Part shown: one piece after another, positions 51,685-61,387 of the stretch
How positions within the stretch are numbered: the stretch's first letter is position 1
How the letters are laid out: every line of letters begins with the position of its first letter
DNA from: Alicyclobacillus sendaiensis NBRC 100866
Lineage (GTDB): Bacteria > Bacillota > Bacilli > Alicyclobacillales > Alicyclobacillaceae
DNA length: 64,000 bases
NCBI RefSeq assembly: GCF_001552675.1
Contig: NZ_BCRQ01000001.1
Coordinates: forward strand, 43,796 to 107,795
Direction of reading: 5' to 3'
Translations under genes and position numbers: made by a program
The notes under the pieces: model-generated
Seen by the model: only the letters and a program-made list of their open reading frames with translations
Told to the model about the DNA's origin: nothing
Database searches by the model: none

Positions 51685-52953
51685 ATGGATCAGGGACCTC
51701 AGAAGCCGTTCTGGCGGTATGAGAATGGCGTCGTCCTCATGATGTTCTTCACGTTCGGCTTCGTCTTCATGGAGCGCCTGAGCGTGGTGTACCTGTTTCC
51801 CTATGTGGCGCCGGATCTCAAGCTGAACGACGCTCAGCTCGGCATGATCGTGTCCGTGCTCGCCATTTGTTGGGCGCTCTCCGGCTTCTTCTTCGGCACC
51901 ATTTCAGACTTTTTGGGATCGCGCAAGAACGTGCTCGTCCCTATCACCTTGGCCTTTTCGCTGCTGTCCTTTCTGACAGGTGTAGCGAAGAATTTCGGGC
52001 AGATGCTCGGCATTCGCGCCCTGATGGGCGTGTCCGAAGGACCGGTGCTACCCATCGCTCAGGCCGCCGTGATGGCCGACTCCTCGGAGGCGAGGCGCGG
52101 GTTCAACATGGGCTTTGTCCAGAGCGCGCTCGGCCTGATTGGGTCGACGTTTGGCCCGCTTATTCTCACCTGGGCGGCCACGAAGTACTCCTGGCACGTC
52201 GGCTTTTACGTCGCGGGAATTCCGGGACTCATCATGTTCTTCGTGCTCCTCTTCTTCATGAAGGACCCGAACAAGCGCATGTCGAAAGAGGAGCTCGCGA
52301 AGAGCGAACACCGCCTGCGCAAGGAAGATTTTCCGGTGGTCTTCCGGACCTGGAACATCTGGTTCACGCTGCTCATCGCCATCCTCATGATGACCTGGCT
52401 GTTCGCCTTTACCTCGTTCGCGCCGACGTTCCTCGTCGAGTATGACCATTACACGGGCGAGCAGATGGGCGTCATCTCTGCGGCGATGGGCCTGGGGACA
52501 TTCTTCTGGGGGTTCATGGGCCCGTACATCTCCGACAAGTGGGGGCGCCGGCCGACGCTGGTGTTGTTCTCCTTCATCGCGGTGCTGTCGCCGCTCGTGC
52601 TCATCTTCGTGCACGGTTCGGTCGCGCTGATGTGCGTGCTCGGGTTTTTGACCTGCGCAGGGCAGGCGTGCTTCCCGCTGTTCATGGTGGTCATCCCGGG
52701 CGAGTCGCTTTCGCCGAAGTACGTCGGCACCGCGGTGGGGTTGGTGCAGATGGTTGGCGAGCTGATTGGCGGCGCCGTGATGCCCACCGTCGCGGGCGTG
52801 GCCGCCGATCACTTCGGGCTTCCGGCGCCGATGTGGATTGCGGCGGCGGGGGCGTTTGTAAGCGGCATCATGGCGTTCTTCATCCGCGAGACCGCGCCCG
52901 TCCGCCTGCGCCGCCGCGGCCAGGTGGCGGCGAGCGAACCGGTCCGACTCTGA
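51685..52953 (+). CDS. MFS transporter, anion/sugar-acid:cation symporter-like
   Basis: A 422-residue 12-helix major facilitator. MERLSVVYLFPYVAPDLKLN then DAQLGMIVSVLAICWALSGF and the loop motif GTISDFLGSRKNVLVP resemble the ACS/phthalate-hexuronate branch; GVSEGPVLPIAQAAVMADS is the matching helix 4-5 motif. Likely substrate is an organic or sugar acid. Upstream palindromes and a cre site point to induction by the substrate and repression by good carbon sources. The oxidoreductase gene downstream is convergent. Confidence 0.85.
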   Translation: MDQGPQKPFWRYENGVVLMMFFTFGFVFMERLSVVYLFPYVAPDLKLNDAQLGMIVSVLAICWALSGFFFGTISDFLGSRKNVLVPITLAFSLLSFLTGVAKNFGQMLGIRALMGVSEGPVLPIAQAAVMADSSEARRGFNMGFVQSALGLIGSTFGPLILTWAATKYSWHVGFYVAGIPGLIMFFVLLFFMKDPNKRMSKEELAKSEHRLRKEDFPVVFRTWNIWFTLLIAILMMTWLFAFTSFAPTFLVEYDHYTGEQMGVISAAMGLGTFFWGFMGPYISDKWGRRPTLVLFSFIAVLSPLVLIFVHGSVALMCVLGFLTCAGQACFPLFMVVIPGESLSPKYVGTAVGLVQMVGELIGGAVMPTVAGVAADHFGLPAPMWIAAAGAFVSGIMAFFIRETAPVRLRRRGQVAASEPVRL

Positions 52954-52957
52954 TGCA

Positions 52958-54007
52958 TCAGGAGCGCGGCGCAACCGGGCTGCCGTCGGCGACGCGCACG
53001 GCGGCTCGGATGGCCGCGCTTTCGATGGCCGCGTACATCATGCGAGCGCTTTCGACGTTGTCTGTCGATTCGGTCTCCGCCGGTCGCCCAGTCCTCAGGG
53101 CTTCGAGCATCTCGCGCAAGCACGCGGCGTGACCCTGTTCATCCATCGGCTCCACATCGATGCGCACGCGCCTTGACGAGCGCAGAAACCCGTCCGCTTC
53201 CTCCACCACCACGTCCGCTTCAGGACCGGTCGATCCGTCCCATACGACGGTGCCTTGGCTTCCCACGATGCGCCACGTCGACTCCCACGAGGTCCGGAAT
53301 CCCTCCGCGGACCAACTGCCGCGATAGCTGAACACGGCCCCATCCTCCATCTCGAACGCGCAGACGGCGCTCGCGTACCCATGGTACCAGGAGCTCGCCG
53401 GGTTGTAGGCCAGGCACAGGGCGGTCTCCGCTCTGGCGCCGCCCAGCAGGAACCGCGCCTGGTCAAACGTGTGGATGGCCATGTCCAAGATCAGCGGGTG
53501 TTCCATGTGCTCTCGGAACCCGCCGAAGTGAGCGCCGATGAAGAAGTCCGCGTGGACCTGTTCCACGCGGCCGATGAGCCCCTGCTCGATGGCCCTCCGA
53601 ATGGCGCGAAGGTGCGGTTCATATCGGCGGTTCTGCATCACGAGGTAGCGCCTGCCGGATCGCGCCACGGCGTCGAGAATGGCTTCCGCGTCCGTTCGGG
53701 TGGGTGCGAATGGCTTCTCGGCCATCACGTCGCAGCCCCGCTCGAGCGCAGCCACGCAGATCTCGCGCCGGGCCTCGGGAATGGCGGTATCGACGACGAG
53801 ATTCGGACGGGTTTCGTCGAGCAGGTCCTCGACGGTCGCGAAGAGGGGCACCTCCAGCCCGTGTCTCACAGCCATCTCCCGCGCTCGCGCCAGATCAAGG
53901 TCGGCCAGCGCCACAATCTCCACGTCCGGTTCCCGTTGGAGACATGTCACCCACGTGTTGGCCATCTGTCCGCAGCCGACGATTCCGACCCGAAACGGAC
54001 TCCCCAT
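52958..54007 (-). CDS. Gfo/Idh/MocA-family NAD(P)-dependent oxidoreductase
   Basis: A 349-residue sugar dehydrogenase-like protein. The nucleotide fold is FRVGIVGCGQMANTWV; the family motif is DVMAEKPFAPTRTDAE; the C-terminal sheet domain has GAHFGGFREHMEHPLILDMA with the conserved Asp/His (LDMAIHTFDQARFLLGG). The substrate is probably a cyclitol or sugar. ATG 54007 follows GGAAGGAT and lies 14 bp after the GGDEF-EAL gene on the same strand. It ends four bases after the convergent MFS stop. Confidence 0.87.
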   Translation of the reverse strand: MGSPFRVGIVGCGQMANTWVTCLQREPDVEIVALADLDLARAREMAVRHGLEVPLFATVEDLLDETRPNLVVDTAIPEARREICVAALERGCDVMAEKPFAPTRTDAEAILDAVARSGRRYLVMQNRRYEPHLRAIRRAIEQGLIGRVEQVHADFFIGAHFGGFREHMEHPLILDMAIHTFDQARFLLGGARAETALCLAYNPASSWYHGYASAVCAFEMEDGAVFSYRGSWSAEGFRTSWESTWRIVGSQGTVVWDGSTGPEADVVVEEADGFLRSSRRVRIDVEPMDEQGHAACLREMLEALRTGRPAETESTDNVESARMMYAAIESAAIRAAVRVADGSPVAPRS

Positions 54008-54020
54008 ATCCTTCCACCTC

Positions 54021-56420
54021 TCATCCCGTCGTGATGGACAGTGCCTCGAGATCCGACGGCGGGACGGGGCGGGCGAAGTAGAACCCCTGCGCCTCGTCGC
54101 ACCCGAGGGACTCGATGACGGACAGCTGTTCTTTCGTCTCCACGCCTTCCGCGACGCACCGCATGCCGAGGTTGTGCGCGATGTCCACGATGCTCGCCAC
54201 GAGCGCTCGCGCCCGCCCGCCGTCCACCGCGCGCTGCGTGAAGGCGCAATCGATCTTGACCACATTGAGCGGGAGGTGGGTCAGGCGGCTCAACGAGCTG
54301 TAGCCCGTGCCAAAGTCGTCGAGCGACACCTCGATGCCGAGTGCCTGGCAGCCGGCCAGAAATCGTTCGGCGCGCTCGGCGTCCATCATGGCGCTCTCGG
54401 TGACCTCGATTTCGAGGTATTCCGGCGGCAGGCCGGTTTCAGCGAGGACGTCCCGCACCACGTCGAGGAAGCCTTCGGTCAGCACCTGATACGGCGACAG
54501 GTTGACCGCCACGCGCAGCGGCCGCCCGGCGTCGAGCCACGCCTTGGCTTGGCGACACGCGGTCCTGAGGCACCACTCCCCGATGGGTACGATGAGGCCC
54601 GTCTCTTCGGCGATGGGAATGAATTCAGACGGTGGCACGCACTCGCCGGTGGCGCGGCGCCAGCGAAGCAGAGCCTCCACGCCGACGACCGACTTTCGGC
54701 GCATGTCGATCTTCGGCTGGTAGTGAATCTCGAACTCGCCGCGCTCAACCGCCGTCCGCAGCTCCTGTTCGAGCTCCAGCAGGCTCTTCGCACTGGCGGC
54801 CGCCCGCTCCTCGAACAAGCGGTACGTGCTACGGCCTTCGGCTTTCGCCGTGTACATGGCGAGATCGGCATGGCGCAGCAACATGTCGCGCGTGATGCCA
54901 TGGCGCGGGAAGCTCGCGATGCCGACACTCGCCGTCATGTACAGGGGGCGATCCTCCACGCGAACGGGTTTGCGCAGGCGGTGCAGGATGGCGTCCGCGA
55001 CCGCGACAGCGCGCTCCATCGGTTGGCGGAAGAGCGTGATGGTGAACTCGTCGCCCCCCATGCGCGCCACGAGCGCGTCCTCGCCGGCAATCTCCTTCAG
55101 AATGCGGGCAATCTCCTGAAGCAGCTTGTCTCCGAACTCGTGTCCCAGAGTGTCGTTGACGGATTTGAACCGGTCGAGATCGACGAACAAAATCTGCATT
55201 TCGTCGTCCGGGCGGGCGGTGCGAATGAATTCGTCGACGCGCGCTTCGAAGTGGCGCCGGTTGGCGAGCTGCGTCAGGGTGTCGTGGAACGCGAGGTAGT
55301 TCATGCGCTCGGCCGCCGCCTTTTCCGCGGTCACGTCGCGCGCCACCAGAAACACGCCCTCGATCTCGTCGTCCAGCACGATGGGGATGTGCGTGGCGCT
55401 CATGAAAAGAGCTCTGCCGTCCGCTTGCAACACGAACTCGCCGTTCGTGGTGCTGCCGGCCAGCGCTCGCCGGTAATCGGCAAACACCCTCGGCCGATCC
55501 CGCCGATCGATCATGCGCGCGAACGCCCGGGCGGATTTGCGCAATTGGTCCTCGGGCACGAGCTCCTTCGCGCGGGGATTCTGGTCGACGATGGTCCCGC
55601 GCGCGTCGAGCGTGAAGATGGCGTCCGAGTGATGCGTGTACAGGGAGCGAAACCGCTCGTCCGCGAGCCGGAGGCGGCGCCGGTCCGCCTGCATCCGCCG
55701 GTCGAGCATCACGGTGGCGATGGCGGCGAGCAGGACGAACACGCTGAACACCGCGACGACCAGCGCGAGCGGGCCGCTGTACGCCATGGGGGCCGTGAGC
55801 CGCCGGGCCGGCAGCACGAACACGGTGGCCCACATGCCCGTGTAATGCATGCCGGCGATGGCGATGCCCATGACGAGCGCGCACACGACCTTGGCCATCT
55901 GCGCCAGCCATCCTCGCGCCGTGGCCAGCCGGAACGAGAGCCAGAGCGCCACATAGGAGGCGACGACCGCAATGATCACGGACAGGACAAATGGTCCCGC
56001 GCGATAATAGAAGCCGCCGCCCTCGACCTTCATGGCGGTCATGCCCGTGTAGTGCATGAACACGATGCCAGCGCCCATGAAGAGGGCTCCATAGGCGAGC
56101 TTCGCCTGCGAGGCGGATCTCGCCACCACGTACAGCGCGGCGCCTGGGCCGGCCATGGCGAAGAGCAGCGACAGGCCGACGACGGCCCAGTTGTACGTCA
56201 TCTGTGCAGGAAGCATCAGCGCGAGCATCGCCACGAAGTGCATGGACCAAATCCCAATGCCCATGGCGACGCCGCCGAGCACCACCCAGACGAGCTGGCG
56301 ATTCGCCCGGGTCTCGAGCACGCGGCGGCCGAGATCGAGCGAGGCGTAGGCAGCGAGCGACGCCACGACGTAGGAGAGGATCACGAGCGTCGGGATGTAC
56401 GTTTGCGGAACAGGCTGCAA
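54021..56420 (-). CDS. MHYT-PAS-GGDEF-EAL cyclic-di-GMP protein
   Basis: A 799-residue membrane protein. The N-terminal MHYT sensor has repeated helices ending in MHF, MHYTGM and MHYTGM ([39 protein letters not shown]), which may bind copper or gases. A PAS domain follows ([20 protein letters not shown]), then GGDEF with an intact active site ([14 protein letters not shown]), then EAL ([14 protein letters not shown], with [13 protein letters not shown]). Both catalytic domains look competent, so it may make or break cyclic-di-GMP. Start is TTG 56420; the ribosome site AAAGGATG is about ten bases away. Confidence 0.9.
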   Translation of the reverse strand: MQPVPQTYIPTLVILSYVVASLAAYASLDLGRRVLETRANRQLVWVVLGGVAMGIGIWSMHFVAMLALMLPAQMTYNWAVVGLSLLFAMAGPGAALYVVARSASQAKLAYGALFMGAGIVFMHYTGMTAMKVEGGGFYYRAGPFVLSVIIAVVASYVALWLSFRLATARGWLAQMAKVVCALVMGIAIAGMHYTGMWATVFVLPARRLTAPMAYSGPLALVVAVFSVFVLLAAIATVMLDRRMQADRRRLRLADERFRSLYTHHSDAIFTLDARGTIVDQNPRAKELVPEDQLRKSARAFARMIDRRDRPRVFADYRRALAGSTTNGEFVLQADGRALFMSATHIPIVLDDEIEGVFLVARDVTAEKAAAERMNYLAFHDTLTQLANRRHFEARVDEFIRTARPDDEMQILFVDLDRFKSVNDTLGHEFGDKLLQEIARILKEIAGEDALVARMGGDEFTITLFRQPMERAVAVADAILHRLRKPVRVEDRPLYMTASVGIASFPRHGITRDMLLRHADLAMYTAKAEGRSTYRLFEERAAASAKSLLELEQELRTAVERGEFEIHYQPKIDMRRKSVVGVEALLRWRRATGECVPPSEFIPIAEETGLIVPIGEWCLRTACRQAKAWLDAGRPLRVAVNLSPYQVLTEGFLDVVRDVLAETGLPPEYLEIEVTESAMMDAERAERFLAGCQALGIEVSLDDFGTGYSSLSRLTHLPLNVVKIDCAFTQRAVDGGRARALVASIVDIAHNLGMRCVAEGVETKEQLSVIESLGCDEAQGFYFARPVPPSDLEALSITTG

Positions 56421-56492
56421 AATGCGTCATCATCCTTTGGACTCAATTGAAACGCTGCATCAATTCGCCGCCCGGCCCGCGAAATCCTCTGC

Positions 56493-57725
56493 TCACGCGC
56501 CAACAAACCGCGTGGGCGCAAAGGTGAAACTCACGCCCACCTCGCCGGCGAACGGGGAGGATTTGCCGCCAATCGGCACCCAATCGCCCCCAGAGGTCAG
56601 TTCCCAAAGTCCGCCGAGATCGCCGCCGTTGGTCACCAGCGCGCCTTGGGGCGACCACGCGAATTTTGGCGGCGTGGCGTTCCGGTTGGTCGCGTGGGTC
56701 TTGGTCCACACGGGCGTCCAGCGCCCGCCGATGAGCTCGAAGATCTGGCAGCGGGAGGCGTCGCTCACGGTCAGCACGCCTCGCGGAGACCAGCCGAACT
56801 GGTAAATCTTATCCGCACCGATGTTCGGGCCCGCCCCCTGCACCTGCTGCCACCGTCCGCCTTGAAACTGCCACAGGCCGTTTTGCGATCCGGCCCTGCC
56901 GCTCACCGTGAGCACGCCCTCAGGGGACCAGCCGAATTGGCCCACGTCGGTGACGGGGCACGGCACGCCGCCCGGTTGGACAAAGCGGCCCCCTTCGCGG
57001 ATCCACACGCCGTGCGCGCTCGTGCCGACGGCGAGATCGCCGTGTGGGGCGAAGCCGACGGTCAGGGAATCCGCGGCGAACGGCTCGTGCGCGCTGGTCA
57101 CGGCGACAAAGCGGCCGCCTTTGAACTGCCAAACGGTCGTCGCGCCGTTCTCCGGCACCGACACCACCGTGAGCACGCCTTTCGGCGACCAGGCGAGTGA
57201 GGCAATGTAACCGAGCTGCGCGCTGCCAGGGACCTGCTTCCATCCTCCCGGCGTCTGTTTCCAAATTCCCGGCAGAGTGCCGTCGTCCGGTACGACGTAC
57301 AGCGTTCCATCCGGTCCGAAGGTGTGCAATTGAACGTCCGTGTCGTTGCGGATGGACACCAGATGCCAGCCCTTGTGGTACGTCCACAGCATGTTGGCCG
57401 AGGACATGCCGGGTGTGGACGCGTCGGGCGATCCGCTCGTCACCGCCGCCACCTCCCCGGTCGGCGACACGTCCACCGATTCGAACAGGGTCGACGGCGC
57501 GCTCAGAATGGACGACGCCGGGAAGTACACCCACTTTCCACCCGCGTATTCGGCCACTTCCGTCGATCCGCACGCCACGAGCGCGCCGGGGGACGCGCCC
57601 TCGGGAAGTTGGTCGTTTTGTGATGTCGAATGGGGCGGCGCAGGCGTGGCGGGCGCCGTCCCACACCCCGCGAGCGCTGCCGAGACGGCGAGCGTGGCGA
57701 GGGTCGCGCGAAGGCCTGGATGCAC
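56493..57725 (-). CDS. Lipoprotein with propeller-like WSP-GVLTV repeats
   Basis: A 410-residue exported lipoprotein. The signal peptide ends at the lipobox LAGCG. The mature part has repeats spaced about 45-55 residues: LAWSPKGVLTVVS, VGFAPHGDLAVGT, FGWSPEGVLTVSG, FGWSPRGVLTVSD and FAWSPQGALVTNG, each followed by a strand such as LWQFQGGRWQQV. This suggests a beta-propeller with unknown ligand. GTG start follows GAGGTGAT. It is divergent from the oxidoreductase at 57968 across a GATC-rich tandem repeat. Confidence 0.75.
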   Translation of the reverse strand: MHPGLRATLATLAVSAALAGCGTAPATPAPPHSTSQNDQLPEGASPGALVACGSTEVAEYAGGKWVYFPASSILSAPSTLFESVDVSPTGEVAAVTSGSPDASTPGMSSANMLWTYHKGWHLVSIRNDTDVQLHTFGPDGTLYVVPDDGTLPGIWKQTPGGWKQVPGSAQLGYIASLAWSPKGVLTVVSVPENGATTVWQFKGGRFVAVTSAHEPFAADSLTVGFAPHGDLAVGTSAHGVWIREGGRFVQPGGVPCPVTDVGQFGWSPEGVLTVSGRAGSQNGLWQFQGGRWQQVQGAGPNIGADKIYQFGWSPRGVLTVSDASRCQIFELIGGRWTPVWTKTHATNRNATPPKFAWSPQGALVTNGGDLGGLWELTSGGDWVPIGGKSSPFAGEVGVSFTFAPTRFVGA

Positions 57726-57819
57726 GAAGGATCACCTCGTCCTCATTATGCTCGCGCGGGGAGCGGCGCCGCAAACGAAGGCGCTCTCGCGCCACGAGCT
57801 GCTGCGAAATCGTCGAAAA

Positions 57820-57910
57820 AGATCCGATCTCGCCGCCTTTGTTCGACATGCGAGATCCGATCGCGCCAGCCTTGTTCGACAACGGAGATCTGATCACGCC
57901 GACATGCACC
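57820..57910. repeat. 33-bp tandem repeat with paired GATC sites
   Basis: Units begin at 57820, 57853 and 57886 (the third is partial). Each opens AGATC(C/T)GATC, so GATC pairs occur at 57821/57826, 57854/57859 and 57887/57892. Units one and two share GATCCGATC, CGCC and CTTGTTCGACA-type blocks. It lies between divergent genes. Confidence 0.8.
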
Positions 57911-57967
57911 GCGGTATGGCAGAATGGAGAGGAGGCGAAGCCGATTGACGGTTGAAGGGGTGTTCGG

Positions 57968-58960
57968 ATGAGGAAAGTCCGCTTTGGCATTCTCGGATGC
58001 GCGGATATCGCTATCCGCAAGGTGATTCCTGGGATTCTTTCGTCCGAGACAGGGGAGCTTTACGCCGTCGCGAGCCGCGATGGCGCCAAAGCCGAGGAGG
58101 TGGCGCGCCGGTTCGGGGCGCCACGCGCGTGCGGGAGCTACGAGGATCTCCTCCGGGACCCCGACGTGGACGCGGTGTACATCCCGCTGCCGAATCACCT
58201 GCACAAGCCCTGGACGATGCGCGCGGCTGAGGCGGGCAAGCACGTGTTGTGCGAAAAGCCCATCGCGCTTGACGCCCGCGAGGCGCAGGAAATGGTTGAC
58301 GCATGCCGGGCGCGGGGCGTACATCTCGTCGAGGCGTTCATGTATCGCCACCACCCGCGCTACGACCGCGTGATCCATCTCGTCCGTTCCGGGGCCATCG
58401 GGGCCGTGCGCGGAATTCGTGGCTCGTTTACGTTCAACAACGCGCACGACATGGGCAACATCCGCTACCGCCGCGATTGGGGAGGCGGATCGCTCTACGA
58501 CGTCGGCTGCTATCCCATTTCCGCCGCGAGGCTCATCGTGGGGGAGGAGCCGGTCGCGGCCACGGCGCACGCGTTTTTCTCGGACCAGCACGACGGCGTC
58601 GACATGTACCTCGCGGGCCTCGTCGAGTTCGAAGGCGGCGTCTCGCTCACCTTCGACTGCGGCATGTGGGCGGCGGAGCGCAACGAGGTCGAGGTGGTGG
58701 GCGCAGACGGCCGCCTCATCTTGGAGCACGCCTTTGTCGGCGAGCCGGTGACCCTGCGCGTCGTGTCGCCCGAGGGGGATCGCGTGGAGACGTTTGATCC
58801 GCTCGACCCCTATGCGCTCGAAGTGGACGATCTCGGCCGTGCCATCCTGGAAGATAAGCCACTTCGCTTTCCGCCCGAGGACGCCATCAAGAACATGAGC
58901 GTGATCGACGCTTGCCTCCGATCCGCGCGCACGAGGCAGCGCGTCGCCATCGAGCGCTGA
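57968..58960 (+). CDS. Gfo/Idh/MocA-family oxidoreductase
   Basis: A 330-residue NAD(P)-dependent enzyme. KVRFGILGCADIAIRKVIPG is the nucleotide-binding start; YIPLPNHLHKPWTMRAAEAG and HVLCEKPIALDAREAQEM carry the conserved EKP Lys; GGGSLYDVGCYPISAARL has the active-site Asp. It resembles glucose-fructose or xylose dehydrogenase-type members. ATG follows GAAGGGG. It shares its promoter region with the lipoprotein gene. Confidence 0.88.
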   Translation: MRKVRFGILGCADIAIRKVIPGILSSETGELYAVASRDGAKAEEVARRFGAPRACGSYEDLLRDPDVDAVYIPLPNHLHKPWTMRAAEAGKHVLCEKPIALDAREAQEMVDACRARGVHLVEAFMYRHHPRYDRVIHLVRSGAIGAVRGIRGSFTFNNAHDMGNIRYRRDWGGGSLYDVGCYPISAARLIVGEEPVAATAHAFFSDQHDGVDMYLAGLVEFEGGVSLTFDCGMWAAERNEVEVVGADGRLILEHAFVGEPVTLRVVSPEGDRVETFDPLDPYALEVDDLGRAILEDKPLRFPPEDAIKNMSVIDACLRSARTRQRVAIER

Positions 58961-58983
58961 AGCCACAGGCTTGTCGCCACGCA

Positions 58984-59012
58984 CAAAAAAAGCCGCCCCG
59001 CGCGGGCGGCTC
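58984..59012 (-). terminator. Terminator of the acyl-CoA thioesterase gene
   Basis: On the minus strand AGCCGCC...GGCGGCT is followed by TTTTTTT, immediately after the thioesterase stop. Confidence 0.8.
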
Positions 59013-59015
59013 CGT

Positions 59016-59552
59016 TCAAACCATTTCCCAGAGGCGATCCGGCTTCAGGTGCGCGGCCAACAACCGGCTCTGCTCGCGGTGTTTCCGGCGAGCCTCGGCG
59101 CGCGCCGGTGCGCTCTCGTACAGCGCCTTTTCCTCCTGCGTCTCGGGAATGACGGGCGGCACCGGAATGGGTTTACCGTCCGGCCCCAGCGCCACAAACG
59201 TCAGAAACGCCGTCGCCGCGATTTTCCGCTCTCCGGTTCGAAGGTGTTCAATCACGACCTTGACGAAGACCTCCATCGACGTGCGGCCCGTTGACGTCAC
59301 GTACGACGTGAGGCAAACCGAATGTCCTTCGGTGATGGGCAACAGGAAGTCGACGCTGTCGGTCGACGCCGTGACGGTCTGCGCTCGAGCGTGACGCTCC
59401 GCCGAGATGGAGGCCACATCGTCAATGTAGGCCATCAGTTTGCCGCCGAACATCGTGTGGTGGTCGTTGAGATCGCCCGGGAAGACCCGCAGGATCTTCG
59501 TCGCGCGCGACTCCTTGCACGTCTTTGGGCGAAGCCGCTCTTGTTCGTCCAT
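59016..59552 (-). CDS. Hotdog-fold acyl-CoA thioesterase (YkhA/BACH type)
   Basis: A 178-residue single hotdog thioesterase. Typical are RVFPGDLNDHHTMFGGKLMA then YIDDVASISAERHA (catalytic Asn/Asp region), SVDFLLPITEGHSVCL and TGRTSMEVFVKV. It hydrolyses acyl-CoA, probably medium or long chain, in the cytoplasm. It is transcribed alone. The 48 residues at the C-terminus are charged and helical, as in the family. Confidence 0.88.
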   Translation of the reverse strand: MDEQERLRPKTCKESRATKILRVFPGDLNDHHTMFGGKLMAYIDDVASISAERHARAQTVTASTDSVDFLLPITEGHSVCLTSYVTSTGRTSMEVFVKVVIEHLRTGERKIAATAFLTFVALGPDGKPIPVPPVIPETQEEKALYESAPARAEARRKHREQSRLLAAHLKPDRLWEMV

Positions 59553-59687
59553 CCTCTTCCCCCCCTCGCCGAGAACGAACCCTTATGACGAGAACCATGC
59601 TATCAGACGCCTTGCGTGAGTGGCAAATCGTGTAAGCGCTCTCGGGATCGAAGGTGAAGCAGATGTCGAAAAACGGCCATCACCCAC

Positions 59688-60515
59688 TCAAGCGGCGCCA
59701 GCCTGGGTTTTGCGTCCGAGCGCGCGAGAGATGGCGCGCGCAGCCGCGTACGCGAGCGCGGACAGGCAAGCGACGAAGAACCCAACTGGCCATCCCAGGG
59801 CAAACGACAAAAAGAGCGACAGCCACGTGATGACAAGCGACAGCGCGATGCTCTGCACAATCGCTTGCCAGGGCCTGTGGGCGAGATGGCGCGCGGCGAG
59901 CGCCGGGCCGACGAGCAGGCTGAAGGACAGGAGCGCGCCAACCACGGGCATCATGGCGCTCGTCGCTAGGCCCAAGCTCGCGAGTAGCGCCCAATCGGCC
60001 GTTCGGTTGGACGCGCCGCGCACGAGGGCGGCTTCCCGAGCGACGGTGGTGAAGAGGAGCACGCGGTGAAAAGCCACGACCAGTGCGATGGCAGCGGCCG
60101 ACACACACGCCGTCTCCACCACGCCGGACGAGCTCACGCCGAGCACCTGGCCAAACAGGAGCGACATGGCATCCGCCGCGTACAGGTTGCCGAGGCTGAG
60201 AAACAGGGCGCCCGTGCCGAGTCCCAAGGCGAGCACCAAGGCCGTCGCCACATCGCGCCGATCCCGTTCTGCCAGCGCACCGATGCCGAGCGCGGCGATG
60301 GCCGAATAGAGGCTCACGCCAAAAAGCGAATTCACGCCGAAAAGCAGGGCACCGCTGGCGCCGGCGAAGCCGATTTTCGGGAGCGCGTGCGCCGCAAACG
60401 CGGTGCCCCGCAGCACGACGTAGAAGCCAATCCAGCCCGCTGCGACGGCCACGAAGCTCGCCGCCAGAAACGCGTGGCGGGCAAACGGGAAGGCAAACAT
60501 CACGAACGGGTTCAT
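59688..60515 (-). CDS. Metal ABC transporter permease (second of two)
   Basis: A 275-residue ABC-3 (ZnuB/TroC) permease with about eight helices; VAAGWIGFYVVLRGTAFAAH, LPKIGFAGASGALLFG and LVGPALAARHLAHRPW match family segments. Its ATG overlaps the stop of the preceding permease by four bases. Two permease genes suggest a heterodimeric channel for zinc, though manganese is not excluded. It ends the operon. Confidence 0.88.
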   Translation of the reverse strand: MNPFVMFAFPFARHAFLAASFVAVAAGWIGFYVVLRGTAFAAHALPKIGFAGASGALLFGVNSLFGVSLYSAIAALGIGALAERDRRDVATALVLALGLGTGALFLSLGNLYAADAMSLLFGQVLGVSSSGVVETACVSAAAIALVVAFHRVLLFTTVAREAALVRGASNRTADWALLASLGLATSAMMPVVGALLSFSLLVGPALAARHLAHRPWQAIVQSIALSLVITWLSLFLSFALGWPVGFFVACLSALAYAAARAISRALGRKTQAGAA

Positions 60516-61387
60516 GGCAGCTCGACCTCCGCTCTGCGCTGAAACGCCACCCGATGCGTGGCCGCCGCGATCGCGTACGCGAAGAAGGTGAACGCGGCCA
60601 CGAAGAAGCTCACCGGCCAGCTCGTGTGCTGGGGCAGCCAGGTGTAGCTGTCGTACGACAAGAGCACGCTCGCGGCCACCAGCAGGGCGCCAAGCAGGCC
60701 GCCCACGAGCCCGGCCCGAAGCGGGCTCGTGGTGAATCGCGCAGCGGTCGCCGCTGGCCCCACGATGAGCGCCGTGGCGAGGAGCGATCCGGCCACGAGG
60801 GCGTCCGTCTCCACGGCGACCGCGAGCACCACCATGAACGCGATGGAGATGGCGCGCACCGGCACGCCCCGCACGCGGGCCAGGTCCGGGTTGACGGACG
60901 CGAGGGCGAGCGGGCGCCAGATGAGGAGCATCGCCACCACGCAGGCGGCCGCCGTCAGCGAGATCCACGGCACGAGGGCGGGATCGAGCGTGAACAGCGA
61001 GCCGAAGAGCACCGCCATGGATGCGTTGGCGTGCGCGAGCTGCGCGTCGAGGTACAGGAACAGGGCGCCGAAGCCGAGCGCGAGGGACAGCACCACGCCT
61101 GTCGCGAGATCGCGTTCGCCGCGCGTCCGGCCGCCCGCGAGCTCCATCCCGACAGACGCCAGGACGCCAAATGACAGAAATCCAAACCAACCGTTCATGC
61201 CCACGAGGTACGCGCCGGCCCCGCCGGTGGTGCCGACGTCCGTCAACACGTGGCCCGCAAAGGACTGGCCGCGAAGCATGACGAACGCGCCAACCAGACC
61301 GGAGAGGAAGGCAATTTCGGTGCCGGCGATGAGCGCGTGCTCGACGGGCGCGCTCGCGAGCGCTTCGCCGATCCAACCGAGTGTCAT
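60512..61387 (-). CDS. Metal ABC transporter permease (first of two)
   Basis: A 291-residue ABC-3 permease. EIAFLSGLVGAFVMLRGQSF, AGHVLTDVGTTGGAGAYLVG and LLATALIVGPAATAARFTT are family signatures. It overlaps both the ATPase gene before it and the permease after it by four bases, so translation of the operon is coupled. Zinc is inferred from the Zur boxes in front of the operon. Confidence 0.9.
   Translation of the reverse strand: MTLGWIGEALASAPVEHALIAGTEIAFLSGLVGAFVMLRGQSFAGHVLTDVGTTGGAGAYLVGMNGWFGFLSFGVLASVGMELAGGRTRGERDLATGVVLSLALGFGALFLYLDAQLAHANASMAVLFGSLFTLDPALVPWISLTAAACVVAMLLIWRPLALASVNPDLARVRGVPVRAISIAFMVVLAVAVETDALVAGSLLATALIVGPAATAARFTTSPLRAGLVGGLLGALLVAASVLLSYDSYTWLPQHTSWPVSFFVAAFTFFAYAIAAATHRVAFQRRAEVELP

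Noticed and set aside
53679..56450. 923-codon plus-strand frame opposite the GGDEF-EAL gene.
   Set aside because: It runs antisense across two real genes, with low-complexity composition and no domain; the minus strand has intact GGDEF and EAL motifs.
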